DNA of 64,000 bases from Plesiomonas sp051652165 (GCF_051652165.1 NZ_JBOFTR010000003.1:211461-275460), one strand, 5' to 3'. Shown: positions 26,708-35,687, counted from the stretch's first letter. Numbers and translations are program-made. Notes: a model not told the origin generated them from the letters alone.

Positions 26708-27264
26708 ATGTTCGCCTGAGTCTGTTTCTCGGCGCGATTGTACTAATACTGATGGGGTGGTTAGCAACCACCTCTAAGCAAGGTACCCCAACACTTCCAG
26801 GGATGACCAAAGGTGATCCCTCGTTTTGGGGCAATAACATGCTCACCGTGGTGTATGATCCCGAAGGTAAATTGCACTATAAATTAGTATCAACCAAGGT
26901 AAAATATTACGCAGAGACCGGAGATACCGATTTTACTCAACCCCTGATGACGCTCTATTCAGAAAAAGGCGTTCCAATCTGGATGGTGCGTGCAGACAGT
27001 GCCATCTTAACGAAAGACCGTACCCTTTATTTGAAAAAAAATGTTGAAGTAAACAGCTTAACACCTGACTCACAGCTTGAACGGTTAGAAACTCAACAAG
27101 CAACTATTGATCTAAAAACACAAGATATAACCTCAGATGTTGAAGTAAAACTGTACGGTACTAACTTCACCTCGACCGGTCTAAAAATGATCGGTAACTT
27201 ACGCAATCGAACCGCCGCACTTCAAGAGCAGGTAAAATCGTATTATGAAATTAAAAAACCGTAG
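26704..27264 (+). CDS. lptC: LptC, inner-membrane LPS transport protein
   Basis: Bitopic protein that joins the LptB2FG extractor to the LptA bridge. It has 186 residues, against 191. One N-terminal membrane helix (about 5-22) is followed by a periplasmic beta-jellyroll domain with recognisable DYTD-like TDFTQPLMTLYSEKG and TLYLKKNVEVNS stretches. The 3' end overlaps lptA by 20 bases, which is normal for this operon. Confidence 0.95.
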   Translation: MNVRLSLFLGAIVLILMGWLATTSKQGTPTLPGMTKGDPSFWGNNMLTVVYDPEGKLHYKLVSTKVKYYAETGDTDFTQPLMTLYSEKGVPIWMVRADSAILTKDRTLYLKKNVEVNSLTPDSQLERLETQQATIDLKTQDITSDVEVKLYGTNFTSTGLKMIGNLRNRTAALQEQVKSYYEIKKP

Positions 27265-27769
27265 TTTACTGGCCGCGTTGACTTTAGTGATATTAAGCCG
27301 ACCTGCATTTGCCTTAAAAGGCGATACTGATCAACCAATTAACATCAACTCAGCACAGCAATCTCTTGATCTGGCGACCAATACCGTTGTTTTCACCGGT
27401 AATGTCGTACTCACACAAGGCACAATAAAAGTCACTGCCAATAAAGTTGTCGTTATCCGACCAAAAGACAAAAAAGGCAAAGAGATTATTGAGGCCTTTG
27501 GTAAACCAGCGACCTTCTACCAGATGCAAGATAACGGAAAACCGGTCGACGGCTATGCAGATAAAATGCGTTACGATTTAGCTACTGATTTCGTTGAACT
27601 GATCGACAATGCAGAGCTCAAACAGTTAGACAGTAGTGTAAAAGCTGATCGTATTACCTATTTAATGCAAAAACAGCAGATGGAAGCGTTCAGTAATAAA
27701 GGTCAGCAGGTTGTTACTGTGTTACAGCCAGCTCAACTTAATAACTCTGACAAGAAAAGTAGCAACTAA
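27245..27769 (+). CDS. lptA: LptA, periplasmic LPS bridge protein
   Basis: Periplasmic beta-jellyroll protein that polymerises into the LPS bridge between LptC and LptD. It has 174 residues; the signal peptide ends at PAFA (about residue 23). QPININSAQQSLDLATNTVVFTGNVVLTQG (about 29-58, in two pieces) is the conserved OstA/LptA N-terminal segment. The start lies inside lptC, and the stop is followed at once by the lptB ATG. Confidence 0.96.
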   Translation: MKLKNRSLLAALTLVILSRPAFALKGDTDQPININSAQQSLDLATNTVVFTGNVVLTQGTIKVTANKVVVIRPKDKKGKEIIEAFGKPATFYQMQDNGKPVDGYADKMRYDLATDFVELIDNAELKQLDSSVKADRITYLMQKQQMEAFSNKGQQVVTVLQPAQLNNSDKKSSN

Positions 27770-28495
27770 ATGGCAACGTTAATCGCAGAAAATTTAGCCA
27801 AAAGCTATAAAGGCCGCAAAGTGGTGGTTGATGTTAGCCTAACAGTGAAATCGGGTGAGATTGTCGGTTTGCTTGGGCCAAACGGTGCAGGTAAAACAAC
27901 CACGTTTTATATGGTGGTTGGTTTAGTTGCACGTGATAACGGCAGTATTCGTATTGATGATGAAGATATCAGTTTATTGCCGATGCACGCACGTGCACGC
28001 AAAGGCATTGGTTATTTACCGCAAGAAGCCTCTATTTTTCGGCGATTAAGTGTCTATAACAATCTGATGGCAGTACTCGAAACTCGACAAGATTTAGATG
28101 ATAAAGGCCGTAATGATCGTGCTGAAGAGTTACTTGATGAGTTTCATATCCAGCATATTCGCAATAGCTTAGGGCAAGCACTATCAGGCGGTGAGCGTCG
28201 ACGCGTTGAAATTGCACGAGCATTAGCTGCAAATCCTAAGTTTATTCTACTTGATGAACCTTTTGCAGGCGTTGACCCGATCTCCGTCATTGATATCAAA
28301 AAAATTATTGAACACTTGCGTGACAGTGGTTTAGGTGTACTGATTACTGACCATAACGTACGCGAAACTCTTGATGTTTGTGAACATGCTTATATTGTTA
28401 GCCAAGGCCATATGATTGCACATGGAACACCCGCAGAGGTTTTGGAAGACGAACACGTCAAGCGTGTATATCTAGGTGATCAATTCCGTTTATAG
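27770..28495 (+). CDS. lptB: LptB, ATPase of the LPS exporter
   Basis: Cytoplasmic ABC ATPase driving LPS extraction by LptFG. It has 241 residues, as in E. coli. Walker A is GPNGAGKTTTFYMVVG (about 36-51), the Q-loop LPQEASIFRRL (about 83), the signature LSGGERRRVEIARAL (about 138) and Walker B FILLDEPFAGVDPIS. LptF and LptG are not in this window, as in E. coli. Confidence 0.98.
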   Translation: MATLIAENLAKSYKGRKVVVDVSLTVKSGEIVGLLGPNGAGKTTTFYMVVGLVARDNGSIRIDDEDISLLPMHARARKGIGYLPQEASIFRRLSVYNNLMAVLETRQDLDDKGRNDRAEELLDEFHIQHIRNSLGQALSGGERRRVEIARALAANPKFILLDEPFAGVDPISVIDIKKIIEHLRDSGLGVLITDHNVRETLDVCEHAYIVSQGHMIAHGTPAEVLEDEHVKRVYLGDQFRL

Positions 28496-28626
28496 CGTAT
28501 TATCGTCTGTATCACAGTATCTCTATTTGATTATGTGTTGGTTACACATTACATCTCGATTTTATATCAATGTTGCATTATTTATTTTTCCTTCAGTGTG
28601 AAGGTGTAACAGGTATTTGAGGTTAC

Positions 28627-30153
28627 ATGAAGCCAAGTTTACAACTCAAACTTAGTCAGCAATTAGCGATGACACCTCAGTTACAACAGGCTATTCGCTT
28701 GTTGCAGTTGTCAACACTTGAGCTACAGCAAGAGATCCAGCAAGCACTCGACAGTAATCCACTGCTCGAACTTGTTGACGATATTGAAGAGATGCCTCTT
28801 GAAATACCAGAGTCAACGAATCTGGGATCAGAGACCAGCTTAACCGATAATCAAGAACACGCATTGCATGATGAATATGCAGAGCATGATGAGTATGCAG
28901 AGCATGACTTTGATTCTCGTGATGCACTTGATCAGCAACATATGCCACAAGAGCTCCCCGTAGATGCCTCTTGGGAGGATATTTATAGCACTTATGGTGC
29001 ATCAACGGCTCTTAGCAACCATACTGTAGATACTGATAGTGAAACACCGCTCTATCAGGGTGAAACGTGTGAATCCTTGCATGATTATCTTCTTTGGCAG
29101 GCGCAGTTATCACGTATGAGTGATATTGATTATGCTATTGCCATTGCACTTATTGATGCTATTGATGATGCCGGCTACCTCACTCAATCACTCGAAGAGA
29201 TCCACGCAAGCCTTGGTGATAACAGTATTGATATTGATGAGATACAAGCCGTTCTTACACGTGTACAACATTTTGATCCACTTGGCATTGCAGCCCGTGA
29301 TCTACGTGAGTGCTTACTCATACAGTTAAAACAATTGCCAAAAAATACACCTGCGCATAAGCAAGCGCACATGATTATTGATAATCATCTTGAGTTGCTG
29401 GCAAACCGTGACTTTCGAGGGTTAACCCGTGAAACACGATTAAAAGATGATGATTTAAAAGCAGCGATGGCATTAATTCAAACGTTCGACCCTCAACCTG
29501 GGTTGCGCATTGGTCAACGTGAAACTGAATACATTATTCCTGATGTGGCAGTTAAAAAAATAGCCGGTGTATGGCATGTTAAACTCAACGGTGATGCAAC
29601 ACCGCGTTTATCGATTAATCCGCAGTATGCGGCTATGTCACGCCAAACAAATAACAGTGCTGACTCACAATTTATTCGATCCCACTTGCAAGATGCAAAG
29701 TGGTTGATTAAAAGTTTAGAGAGCCGCAATGACACGCTACTCAAAGTGGCATGTTGTATTGTCGAACATCAACAGGATTTTTTTGAGTACGGTGATGAGT
29801 ACATGAAGCCAATGGTATTGGCTGATGTGGCATTACGTGTAGATATGCACGAGTCAACGATCTCTCGTGTTACGACACAAAAATTTTTACACTGCCCACG
29901 GGGTATTTTCGAGCTTAAGTATTTTTTTTCTAGCCACGTCAATACCGATGACGGTGGTGAGTGCTCCTCTACAGCGATTCGTGCTCTTGTAAAGCGGATG
30001 GTTGCAGAAGAAAACACCGCAAAACCGTTGAGCGACAGCAAAATAGTCTCAATGCTTGCGGATCAGGGGATCATGGTTGCACGGCGGACAATTGCTAAAT
30101 ACCGTGAATCACTTGCGATACCCCCATCTAATCAGCGTAAACGCTTGGTTTGA
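28627..30153 (+). CDS. rpoN: RNA polymerase sigma-54 factor RpoN
   Basis: Alternative sigma factor for -24/-12 promoters that need AAA+ activators. It has 508 residues, longer than E. coli (477). Region I is MKPSLQLKLSQQLAMTPQLQQAIRLLQLS-type at the N-terminus; the acidic region II (about 55-120) is expanded and contains a tandem HDEYAE duplication. The helix-turn-helix shows HESTISRVTTQKFLHCPRGIFELKYFFS, and the RpoN box ARRTIAKYRE lies near residue 482. Located between lptB and hpf as in many gammaproteobacteria. Confidence 0.97.
   Translation: MKPSLQLKLSQQLAMTPQLQQAIRLLQLSTLELQQEIQQALDSNPLLELVDDIEEMPLEIPESTNLGSETSLTDNQEHALHDEYAEHDEYAEHDFDSRDALDQQHMPQELPVDASWEDIYSTYGASTALSNHTVDTDSETPLYQGETCESLHDYLLWQAQLSRMSDIDYAIAIALIDAIDDAGYLTQSLEEIHASLGDNSIDIDEIQAVLTRVQHFDPLGIAARDLRECLLIQLKQLPKNTPAHKQAHMIIDNHLELLANRDFRGLTRETRLKDDDLKAAMALIQTFDPQPGLRIGQRETEYIIPDVAVKKIAGVWHVKLNGDATPRLSINPQYAAMSRQTNNSADSQFIRSHLQDAKWLIKSLESRNDTLLKVACCIVEHQQDFFEYGDEYMKPMVLADVALRVDMHESTISRVTTQKFLHCPRGIFELKYFFSSHVNTDDGGECSSTAIRALVKRMVAEENTAKPLSDSKIVSMLADQGIMVARRTIAKYRESLAIPPSNQRKRLV
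28867..28902 (+). repeat. 18-bp tandem duplication inside rpoN
   Basis: CATGATGAATATGCAGAG (28867-28884) is followed directly by a copy with one changed base (28885-28902) and then CATGAC. It is in frame and encodes two HDEYAE units (residues 81-92) in the acidic linker. Confidence 0.9.
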
Positions 30154-30178
30154 TACAACAAGATGAGGAAAGACGCTT

Positions 30179-30466
30179 ATGCAAATTAATCTGTCAGGTC
30201 ATAATGTAGAAATCACAGAAGCGTTACGCGACTATGTCGGGACAAAATTCAGTAAGCTAGAACGCTTTTTTGAGCATATTAATAATGTCTATGTGGTTTT
30301 AACGGTTGAGAAAAATGTTCAAATCGCTGAAGCTACGCTGCACGTTAATGCGGGTGAACTTCATGCTTCTGCTGAACACGAAACCCTCTATGCGTCCATT
30401 GATCTGCTGATTGATAAGCTCTCTCGTCAGCTCACTAAACATAAAGATAAACTACACAAGCAGTAA
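30179..30466 (+). CDS. hpf: Short-form ribosome hibernation promoting factor HPF
   Basis: Binds the decoding channel of idle 70S ribosomes and, with RMF, promotes 100S dimers in stationary phase. It has 95 residues, so it is the short HPF type. MQINLSGHNVEITEALRDYVGTKFSKLERFF matches E. coli HPF (YhbH); the conserved basic patch KHKDKLHKQ ends the protein. It is 25 bases after rpoN and 2 bases before ptsN. Confidence 0.96.
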   Translation: MQINLSGHNVEITEALRDYVGTKFSKLERFFEHINNVYVVLTVEKNVQIAEATLHVNAGELHASAEHETLYASIDLLIDKLSRQLTKHKDKLHKQ

Positions 30467-30468
30467 TT

Positions 30469-30921
30469 ATGCAACTAAGCACTGTGCTTTCACTGGACTG
30501 TACGCGAAGTGCAGTCCATTGCTCCAGCAAAAAACGCGCACTAGAAATTATCAGTGAGCTGGCAGCACAACGCGTAAATATTCCGGCTCAAACGCTGTTT
30601 GAGGCAATGTTAGCGCGGGAAAAAATGGGCAGTACCGGTATTGGAAATGGGATTGCCATTCCACACGGAAAAACTGACGTTGGTAGCACAACGGTCGCTG
30701 TATTTTTGCGCAGTGAGCAACCGATTCCATTTGATGCTATTGATAATCAACCCGTTGACCTATTATTTGCACTGTTAGTGCCCGAAGATCAATGTAAAGA
30801 GCATTTAGAAACCTTGTCAGCAGTGGCAAAGCAGTTGTCAGATAAAACTATCTGCCGACGTTTAAGAACAGCTCAAACTGATGAAGAGCTGTATCAGATT
30901 TTGATTGCAGAAGCAGAATAA
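30469..30921 (+). CDS. ptsN: Nitrogen-PTS EIIA protein PtsN (EIIANtr)
   Basis: Terminal phospho-acceptor of the regulatory PTSNtr (PtsP-NPr-PtsN), which affects potassium uptake and other processes. It has 150 residues. The phosphorylated His lies in GNGIAIPHGKTD (about residue 66). The fructose-type EIIA fold is apparent throughout, with EHLETLSAVAKQL near the C-terminal part. Grouped with rpoN, hpf, rapZ and npr as in E. coli. Confidence 0.97.
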   Translation: MQLSTVLSLDCTRSAVHCSSKKRALEIISELAAQRVNIPAQTLFEAMLAREKMGSTGIGNGIAIPHGKTDVGSTTVAVFLRSEQPIPFDAIDNQPVDLLFALLVPEDQCKEHLETLSAVAKQLSDKTICRRLRTAQTDEELYQILIAEAE

Positions 30922-30934
30922 GGGAGTCACGATC

Positions 30935-31807
30935 ATGATGTTAATGATCGTCAGTGGACGTTCAGGCTCAGGAAAATCAGTTGCCTTACGTGCAATTGAA
31001 GATATGGGGTTTTACTGTGTCGATAATTTACCGGTAGCTCTGTTACCTGAGTTAGCAAAAACGCTGCTTGATAGACAAACCTCTGCGGCAGTCAGTATTG
31101 ATGTACGTAACTTGCCTGACTCTCCAGCCGAGCTAGATAAAGCATTAGGCGATCTGCCTGAAGGTTTTATCCCTCAATTGCTATTTTTAGATGCTGACCG
31201 TAACGCACTGATTCGACGCTACAGTGATACCCGCCGTTTGCACCCGCTCTCTAGCCAGAGTTTATCCCTTGAAAGTGCCATTGATACTGAAAATGAGCTA
31301 CTAGAGCCACTACGCTCACGTGCCGATTTGGTGATTGATACCACAGAGATGTCGGTGCATGAGTTAGCCGAAATGCTGCGTTCACGGCTACTCGGTAAGC
31401 GTGAGCGGGAATTAACCATGGTATTTGAGTCATTTGGCTTCAAACATGGCATTCCCATTGATGCTGACTATGTTTTTGATGTGCGTTTTTTACCTAACCC
31501 GCATTGGGATCCTAAATTACGCCCAATGACCGGTCTAGATAAACCTGTTGCAGCATTTTTAGCTCGACATACTGAAGTACATAACTTTATTTATCAAACA
31601 CGCAGTTACCTTGAGCAGTGGTTACCCATGCTCGAAACCAATAACCGCAGTTATCTTACGGTTGCAATTGGGTGTACAGGGGGTAAACATCGGTCTGTCT
31701 ATATTGCTGAGCAACTGGCTGATTACTTTCGTACACGGGGTAAAAATGTGCAATCACGCCATCGAACATTAGAAAAGCGACCTAAAGATGCTCAAAACAA
31801 CAGTTGA
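30935..31807 (+). CDS. rapZ: RNase adapter protein RapZ
   Basis: P-loop RNA-binding protein that in E. coli presents sRNA GlmZ to RNase E and so tunes GlmS. The frame opens inside ptsN, but ATG 30935 with GGGAG 9 bases upstream gives MMLMIVSGRSGSGKS, aligned with the E. coli start, and about 290 residues. Walker A is GRSGSGKS (about 9-16). The C-terminal RNA-binding half contains GCTGGKHRSVYIAEQLADYF and ends in a basic tail RTLEKRPK. It overlaps npr by 20 bases. Confidence 0.96.
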   Translation: MMLMIVSGRSGSGKSVALRAIEDMGFYCVDNLPVALLPELAKTLLDRQTSAAVSIDVRNLPDSPAELDKALGDLPEGFIPQLLFLDADRNALIRRYSDTRRLHPLSSQSLSLESAIDTENELLEPLRSRADLVIDTTEMSVHELAEMLRSRLLGKRERELTMVFESFGFKHGIPIDADYVFDVRFLPNPHWDPKLRPMTGLDKPVAAFLARHTEVHNFIYQTRSYLEQWLPMLETNNRSYLTVAIGCTGGKHRSVYIAEQLADYFRTRGKNVQSRHRTLEKRPKDAQNNS

Positions 31808-32057
31808 AATTAAAAATCGGCTAGGTCTGCACGCACGCCCAGCAATGAAACTGTTTGAGCTCATGCAGAGCTTTGATGCTGAAATTAGGCTACGCAGTGA
31901 TGATGGTAAAGAGGCAGAGGGTAGCAGCATTATGGCAATGATTATGCTCGCTTCTGCGCAAGGGCAAACAATTGAAGTGCAAGCTGATGGCCCACAAGCA
32001 CAAGAAGCTCTCTATGCCGTAATTACATTGATTAATGATGGATTTAATGAAGAGTGA
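31788..32057 (+). CDS. npr: Nitrogen-PTS phosphocarrier NPr
   Basis: HPr-like protein that carries phosphate from PtsP to PtsN. It has 89 residues, against 90 in E. coli. The phosphorylated His lies in RLGLHARPAMKLFELM (His 15-16 region), and the regulatory-Ser region reads SSIMAMIMLASAQG. The start is inside the end of rapZ, as in E. coli. A stem-loop terminator begins at its stop codon. Confidence 0.96.
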   Translation: MLKTTVEIKNRLGLHARPAMKLFELMQSFDAEIRLRSDDGKEAEGSSIMAMIMLASAQGQTIEVQADGPQAQEALYAVITLINDGFNEE

Positions 32058-32080
32058 TGTGTATACATCACTTTTATTAT
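32053..32080 (+). terminator. Terminator of the rpoN-npr group
   Basis: AGTGATGT (32053-32060) pairs with ACATCACT (32064-32071), followed by TTTATTAT. The stem begins at the npr stop codon. Confidence 0.7.
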
Positions 32081-32257
32081 AAGACTGTCACTCAAAATTA
32101 ATTTAAATAATTTTATATGCTTTATGCAGCGGAAGTATAAACAGTACCCCATAATAGTTAATTTAGCAGCCTTCACTGTGTGATAATAAATATCATCGTC
32201 AATAAAGACAAAAATGATTAAACATCATTTTTTATTCCTATATAAACTTATTATAAC

Positions 32258-32788
32258 TTATTTTTTTGCTCTATCGTTATCTTGACCAAAAACATCAGGT
32301 AGCATAGCAGCAATGAGATTCCGTTTACTCCAATATGACATCACCACAATACCAATAATATGCACTATGACAAGTATAGTTAATGCATTGGCTAAACCAC
32401 TGTGTAATGTGCTAATTGGCCAGTTATCACCTAATTCCGTATCTTGGGCCCAACCAGTTAATACCAGTAATATCAACCCCAACCAAAATGCCCAAACAGC
32501 AAGTGCACCCAACGCATTATGCCCTAATTCTGAAGGAAATTGACGTGCTTTTATTTCAACCCAATGATGTTGCAATCTACGCCAACTAGGTAAAAATTGA
32601 CGTAACCGTGCAGGTAAAGGTGCAAAACTGATCCCCCACAGTAGCCGGACGATCACCAACACCAGAATTAACCAGCCAAAACACTCATGAACAGCACCTC
32701 CTGGCTCATTAATAAAGCGGTTGGCCACAAAGCCTACCGCAATCAGCCAATGGGTTGTTCTTACAACACTATCCCAGTGCTTTCGCAT
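32258..32788 (-). CDS. Cytochrome b561-family membrane protein
   Basis: Integral membrane dihaem cytochrome of the prokaryotic b561 / hydrogenase cytochrome-b group. It has 176 residues and four membrane helices. Histidines suited to haem binding occur in RTTHWLI (about 13), GAVHECFGW (about 34), GHNALGA (about 89) and IVHIIGIV (about 146). It lies 3 bases after a soluble cytochrome b562 gene, so the two probably work as a membrane/periplasm electron-transfer pair. Substrate and partner are not readable from the sequence. Confidence 0.85.
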   Translation of the reverse strand: MRKHWDSVVRTTHWLIAVGFVANRFINEPGGAVHECFGWLILVLVIVRLLWGISFAPLPARLRQFLPSWRRLQHHWVEIKARQFPSELGHNALGALAVWAFWLGLILLVLTGWAQDTELGDNWPISTLHSGLANALTILVIVHIIGIVVMSYWSKRNLIAAMLPDVFGQDNDRAKK

Positions 32789-32791
32789 AGT

Positions 32792-33214
32792 TTAGTCTTT
32801 TACTTTCAATTCTTTATGATAATGATCACGTGTTAATTTCATCTCATTTAATATCGCTTTAGCGTCTTTTATTTTACCTGCATCAACCAACGTGATGGCA
32901 TGATCGGTTTGACCAAGCAGCTTATCTAACCCCTCAATATAAGTGTGATGAGCATGGCTATCTGCTGTTATACCTTTTGGTTTGGTGGGCATTTGCTCTT
33001 TTGCTTGCAACGCTGCGGCTTTAATTGCTTGTAAATCTTTTTTCAGCATTTCTGGTGTATCAGCTTTTCCTGCTGCACGGTAGTTACGTGCAATGGTTTT
33101 CATTGAGGCTTCAACATCAGCATGTGCTGGTAGGCTTACTGCTGAAAGTGACAATGCAGCACCAAGGGTTAATGCCAAGAGCTTACTGACTTTCTGGGTT
33201 TTAATTGTACTCAT
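32792..33214 (-). CDS. cybC: Periplasmic cytochrome b562
   Basis: Four-helix-bundle soluble haem protein of the cytochrome b562 family. It has 140 residues with a signal peptide ending at PAHA (about residue 32). The mature form starts ADVEASMKT, placing Met at mature position 7, and has His in TRDHYHKEL near the C-terminus; these are the two axial haem ligands of E. coli CybC. There is no CXXCH, so haem is non-covalent. In E. coli cybC lies beside pmbA, and it does so here too. Precise physiological role is unknown in the family. Confidence 0.88.
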   Translation of the reverse strand: MSTIKTQKVSKLLALTLGAALSLSAVSLPAHADVEASMKTIARNYRAAGKADTPEMLKKDLQAIKAAALQAKEQMPTKPKGITADSHAHHTYIEGLDKLLGQTDHAITLVDAGKIKDAKAILNEMKLTRDHYHKELKVKD

Positions 33215-33267
33215 TTGCTACACACTCCTATGCTTCACATAAAAAAACAAATATAAAACATGCTTAG

Positions 33268-33295
33268 AGTATAACGATTTGCTGACAAGTCACAA
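33268..33295 (-). promoter_or_regulatory. Probable promoter of the b562-b561 operon
   Basis: Minus strand TTGTGA (33295-33290), 16-base spacer, TATACT (33273-33268), about 50 bases upstream of the cytochrome b562 start. An additional TTGTCA overlaps the spacer. Confidence 0.5.
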
Positions 33296-33540
33296 TTATT
33301 TTATGATATAAAAATAAGCCATTACCGACTAATATTCAGTGTGGTTATAATCATATTATTTCTATTTGTTACGTTGCTTATTAATATAAAAACATAAGGA
33401 TAAACATTTTATTTTTCTGTTTTATTTCCCTACATAGAATATAACTACTTTATTATATTCAACGCTCTTTAAACTGTATGCTCGATAGTGCTTAAATAGA
33501 TAAACTCTATCGAGCAATACTCATTACTGATGCAATATTA
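33296..33540. other. AT-rich interval downstream of pmbA with a 10-bp inverted repeat
   Basis: No gene is seen. TGCTCGATAG (33479-33488) and CTATCGAGCA (33507-33516) are perfect inverted arms around an 18-base loop, about 25-60 bases after the pmbA stop. No U-run follows on the minus strand, so it is not a standard terminator, though it could protect the mRNA end. Confidence 0.55.
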
Positions 33541-34881
33541 TTAACGCCCTGCAATTTTCAGTGTGTCGAGTAAAATAGAGCCCGTTTGAATTGTTGAGCG
33601 CAATTCATAATCACTGCCCACTGCAACAATATTTGCCAGCATCTCTTTGAGATTTCCAGCAACCGTAATTTCTGAGACTGGATAGGCAATTTCACCGTTC
33701 TCAACCCAAAAGCCAGCAGCACCCCGTGAATAATCACCCGTGACACTGTTAACACCTTGCCCCATTAACTCGGTGACAAGTAACCCAGTGCCCATCTGTT
33801 GCAACAATTGACTAAAGTTTTGCCCACTATGTTGAACTTGCCAGTTATGAATACCGCCAGCATGCCCTGTTGCTTGCATGCCCATTTTACGCGCCGCATA
33901 GCTTGTCAGTAGGTAGGTTTGTAACACACCGTTTTGAATAATGTGTAAATCTTGAGTGCGTACACCTTCACTATCAAACGGTGTTGAGGCTAATCCTTTC
34001 AACAAGTGTGGCCTTTCAACAATATTAAACCAACTTGGTAAAATCTGCCGCCCTAAATGATCGAGCAAGAATGAGGATTTACGGTACAAGTTTCCTCCGC
34101 TAATTGCAGAAACCATATGCCCAATCAATCCAGTTGCGACTTCAGATGAAAACAGGACGGGTGCGTTGGTTGTCGCGATTTTACGTGCACCTAAACGGCT
34201 AATTGTACGACGCGCACACTCTTTCCCAACCCACTCAGCACTCATCAAATCGGCAATATCACGTGCTACGGTATAGCTATAATCACGCTCCATTTCTCCA
34301 TGTTGTTCTGCAATCATGCTGCATGATAATGAGTGGCGGCTCGAAGGATAACTGTGCAATAAACCGTGGCTATTACCATACACATTTACGCCATAATGGC
34401 TATTAAATGCTGCACCATCACTATTAGTAATACGAGGATCTACTGCCAAGGCATTTTTTTCTGCTTCAATCGCATAATGGGCAGCTAGATCAGGATCAAT
34501 GTGCATAGGGTGAAACAGATCCAAATCAGGGGCTTCAAATGCCATTAATGCTTTATCTGCAGGGCCAGCATAAGGATCGGGGGAGGTATGTTTAGCAATG
34601 TCTAGTGCCGCAGCAACCGTTTGGTAAATAGCGTGCTCACTGAGATCGGTGGTTGAGGCACTGCCTTTACATTGATTACGAAACACAGTGATGCCTAAAG
34701 CACCATCACTGTTAAACTCCACATTCTCGACTTCGCCTAAACGGGTGCTGACACTTAGCCCTGTTGTTTTAGTGATTGCCACTTCTGCAGCATCACTCTC
34801 TTTTGCTGCTAATGCGAGTGCGCGAGAAACTGCATGTTCTAATTCTTGCCGCTGCTTCGTTACTTGAGTCACTGCGTCCAT
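33541..34881 (-). CDS. pmbA: Metalloprotease subunit PmbA (TldE)
   Basis: Partner of TldD in the heterodimeric TldD/E zinc protease, which processes microcin and CcdA-type unfolded peptides. An upstream TTG at 34938 is possible, but the ATG at 34881 (MDAVTQVTKQ) aligns with E. coli and gives 446 residues, against 450. TRLGEVENVEFNSDGALGITV near the N-terminus, KGLASTPFDSEGVRTQ (about 275) and GDYSRGAAGFWVENGEIAYPVSEITVAGNL (about 385-414, in pieces) are conserved. TldE lacks the HEXXXH motif, as here. tldD lies 800 bases to the right. Confidence 0.96.
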   Translation of the reverse strand: MDAVTQVTKQRQELEHAVSRALALAAKESDAAEVAITKTTGLSVSTRLGEVENVEFNSDGALGITVFRNQCKGSASTTDLSEHAIYQTVAAALDIAKHTSPDPYAGPADKALMAFEAPDLDLFHPMHIDPDLAAHYAIEAEKNALAVDPRITNSDGAAFNSHYGVNVYGNSHGLLHSYPSSRHSLSCSMIAEQHGEMERDYSYTVARDIADLMSAEWVGKECARRTISRLGARKIATTNAPVLFSSEVATGLIGHMVSAISGGNLYRKSSFLLDHLGRQILPSWFNIVERPHLLKGLASTPFDSEGVRTQDLHIIQNGVLQTYLLTSYAARKMGMQATGHAGGIHNWQVQHSGQNFSQLLQQMGTGLLVTELMGQGVNSVTGDYSRGAAGFWVENGEIAYPVSEITVAGNLKEMLANIVAVGSDYELRSTIQTGSILLDTLKIAGR

Positions 34882-34999
34882 AAATCCAGCCTGTTTGCAA
34901 AAAAATTTGTGTGTAAGCATATCAGGAATACTCTGCAATTTCGCAGCCGTCGCACTAACCTGATAGAATCAGGGTATTATCTTTTATAAAGTGAGTGCA

Positions 35000-35584
35000 A
35001 TGATGAAAAAGCCGCACAATAATGAGCAAGATTGGCAAAAAAATGATGACGATGATGAGATTATTTGGGTCAGTAAAAGCGAGATAAAGCGTGATGCCGA
35101 AGCACTTAAAGTGCTAGGACAAGAGCTTATCTCGCTAGGTCGTCAGGCATTAAGCCGCATTCCTCTGGATGATGAACTGCGTGTTGAAATTGAATTAGCA
35201 CAAAAAATCAAGAAAGAGGGGCTACGTCGTCAGGTGCAATTTATTGGTAAAATGCTACGTTCACGTGATGTAGAACCAATCATTATTGCACTTGATAAAA
35301 TGAAAAATCGCCATAATCAGCAGATTGCATTATTTCATAAATTTGAGCATATTCGTGATCGTTTAGTTGAAAATGGTGATGCTGACTTACAACTAGTACT
35401 CAATGATTTTCCACAGGCAGATCGCCAGCATTTGCGCAATTTAGTTCGCAGTGCGGTAAAAGAGCGAGCTGATAATAAACCCCCGAAAGCCTATCGCGAA
35501 ATTTTCCAGTATTTAAAAGAGCTGGCTGAACAACGTGAGCAATTAGAAAATACCGATTTTGATCAAACAGATTCCGCTCAGTAA
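35000..35584 (+). CDS. darP: Ribosome biogenesis factor DarP (YjgA)
   Basis: Dual-action 50S assembly factor that binds late pre-50S particles. I place the start at ATG 35000; a GTG at 34991 and an ATG at 35003 are alternatives, and AGTGAG at 34989-34994 best fits 35000 or 35003. It has about 194 residues, against 183. DDEIIWVSKSEIKRDAEALK near the N-terminus and IGKMLRSRDVEPIIIALDKMKNRHNQQIALFHKFE (in pieces) match E. coli. It lies between pmbA and tldD on the opposite strand. Confidence 0.95.
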   Translation: MMKKPHNNEQDWQKNDDDDEIIWVSKSEIKRDAEALKVLGQELISLGRQALSRIPLDDELRVEIELAQKIKKEGLRRQVQFIGKMLRSRDVEPIIIALDKMKNRHNQQIALFHKFEHIRDRLVENGDADLQLVLNDFPQADRQHLRNLVRSAVKERADNKPPKAYREIFQYLKELAEQREQLENTDFDQTDSAQ

Positions 35585-35650
35585 TACCTACTGATACGTA
35601 AAATGATTACGGCTTTTCCTGTTTAGCCAATCGACAAGCACAAACACCCA

Positions 35651-35687
35651 TAAAAAAAGAGCCTATAGATTACACGCTATAGGCTCT
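35651..35687 (-). terminator. Terminator of tldD (also usable by darP)
   Basis: AGAGCCTATAG (35658-35668) pairs with CTATAGGCTCT (35677-35687). On the minus strand the stem is followed by TTTTTTTATGG; on the plus strand by TATTATTT. Confidence 0.88.
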
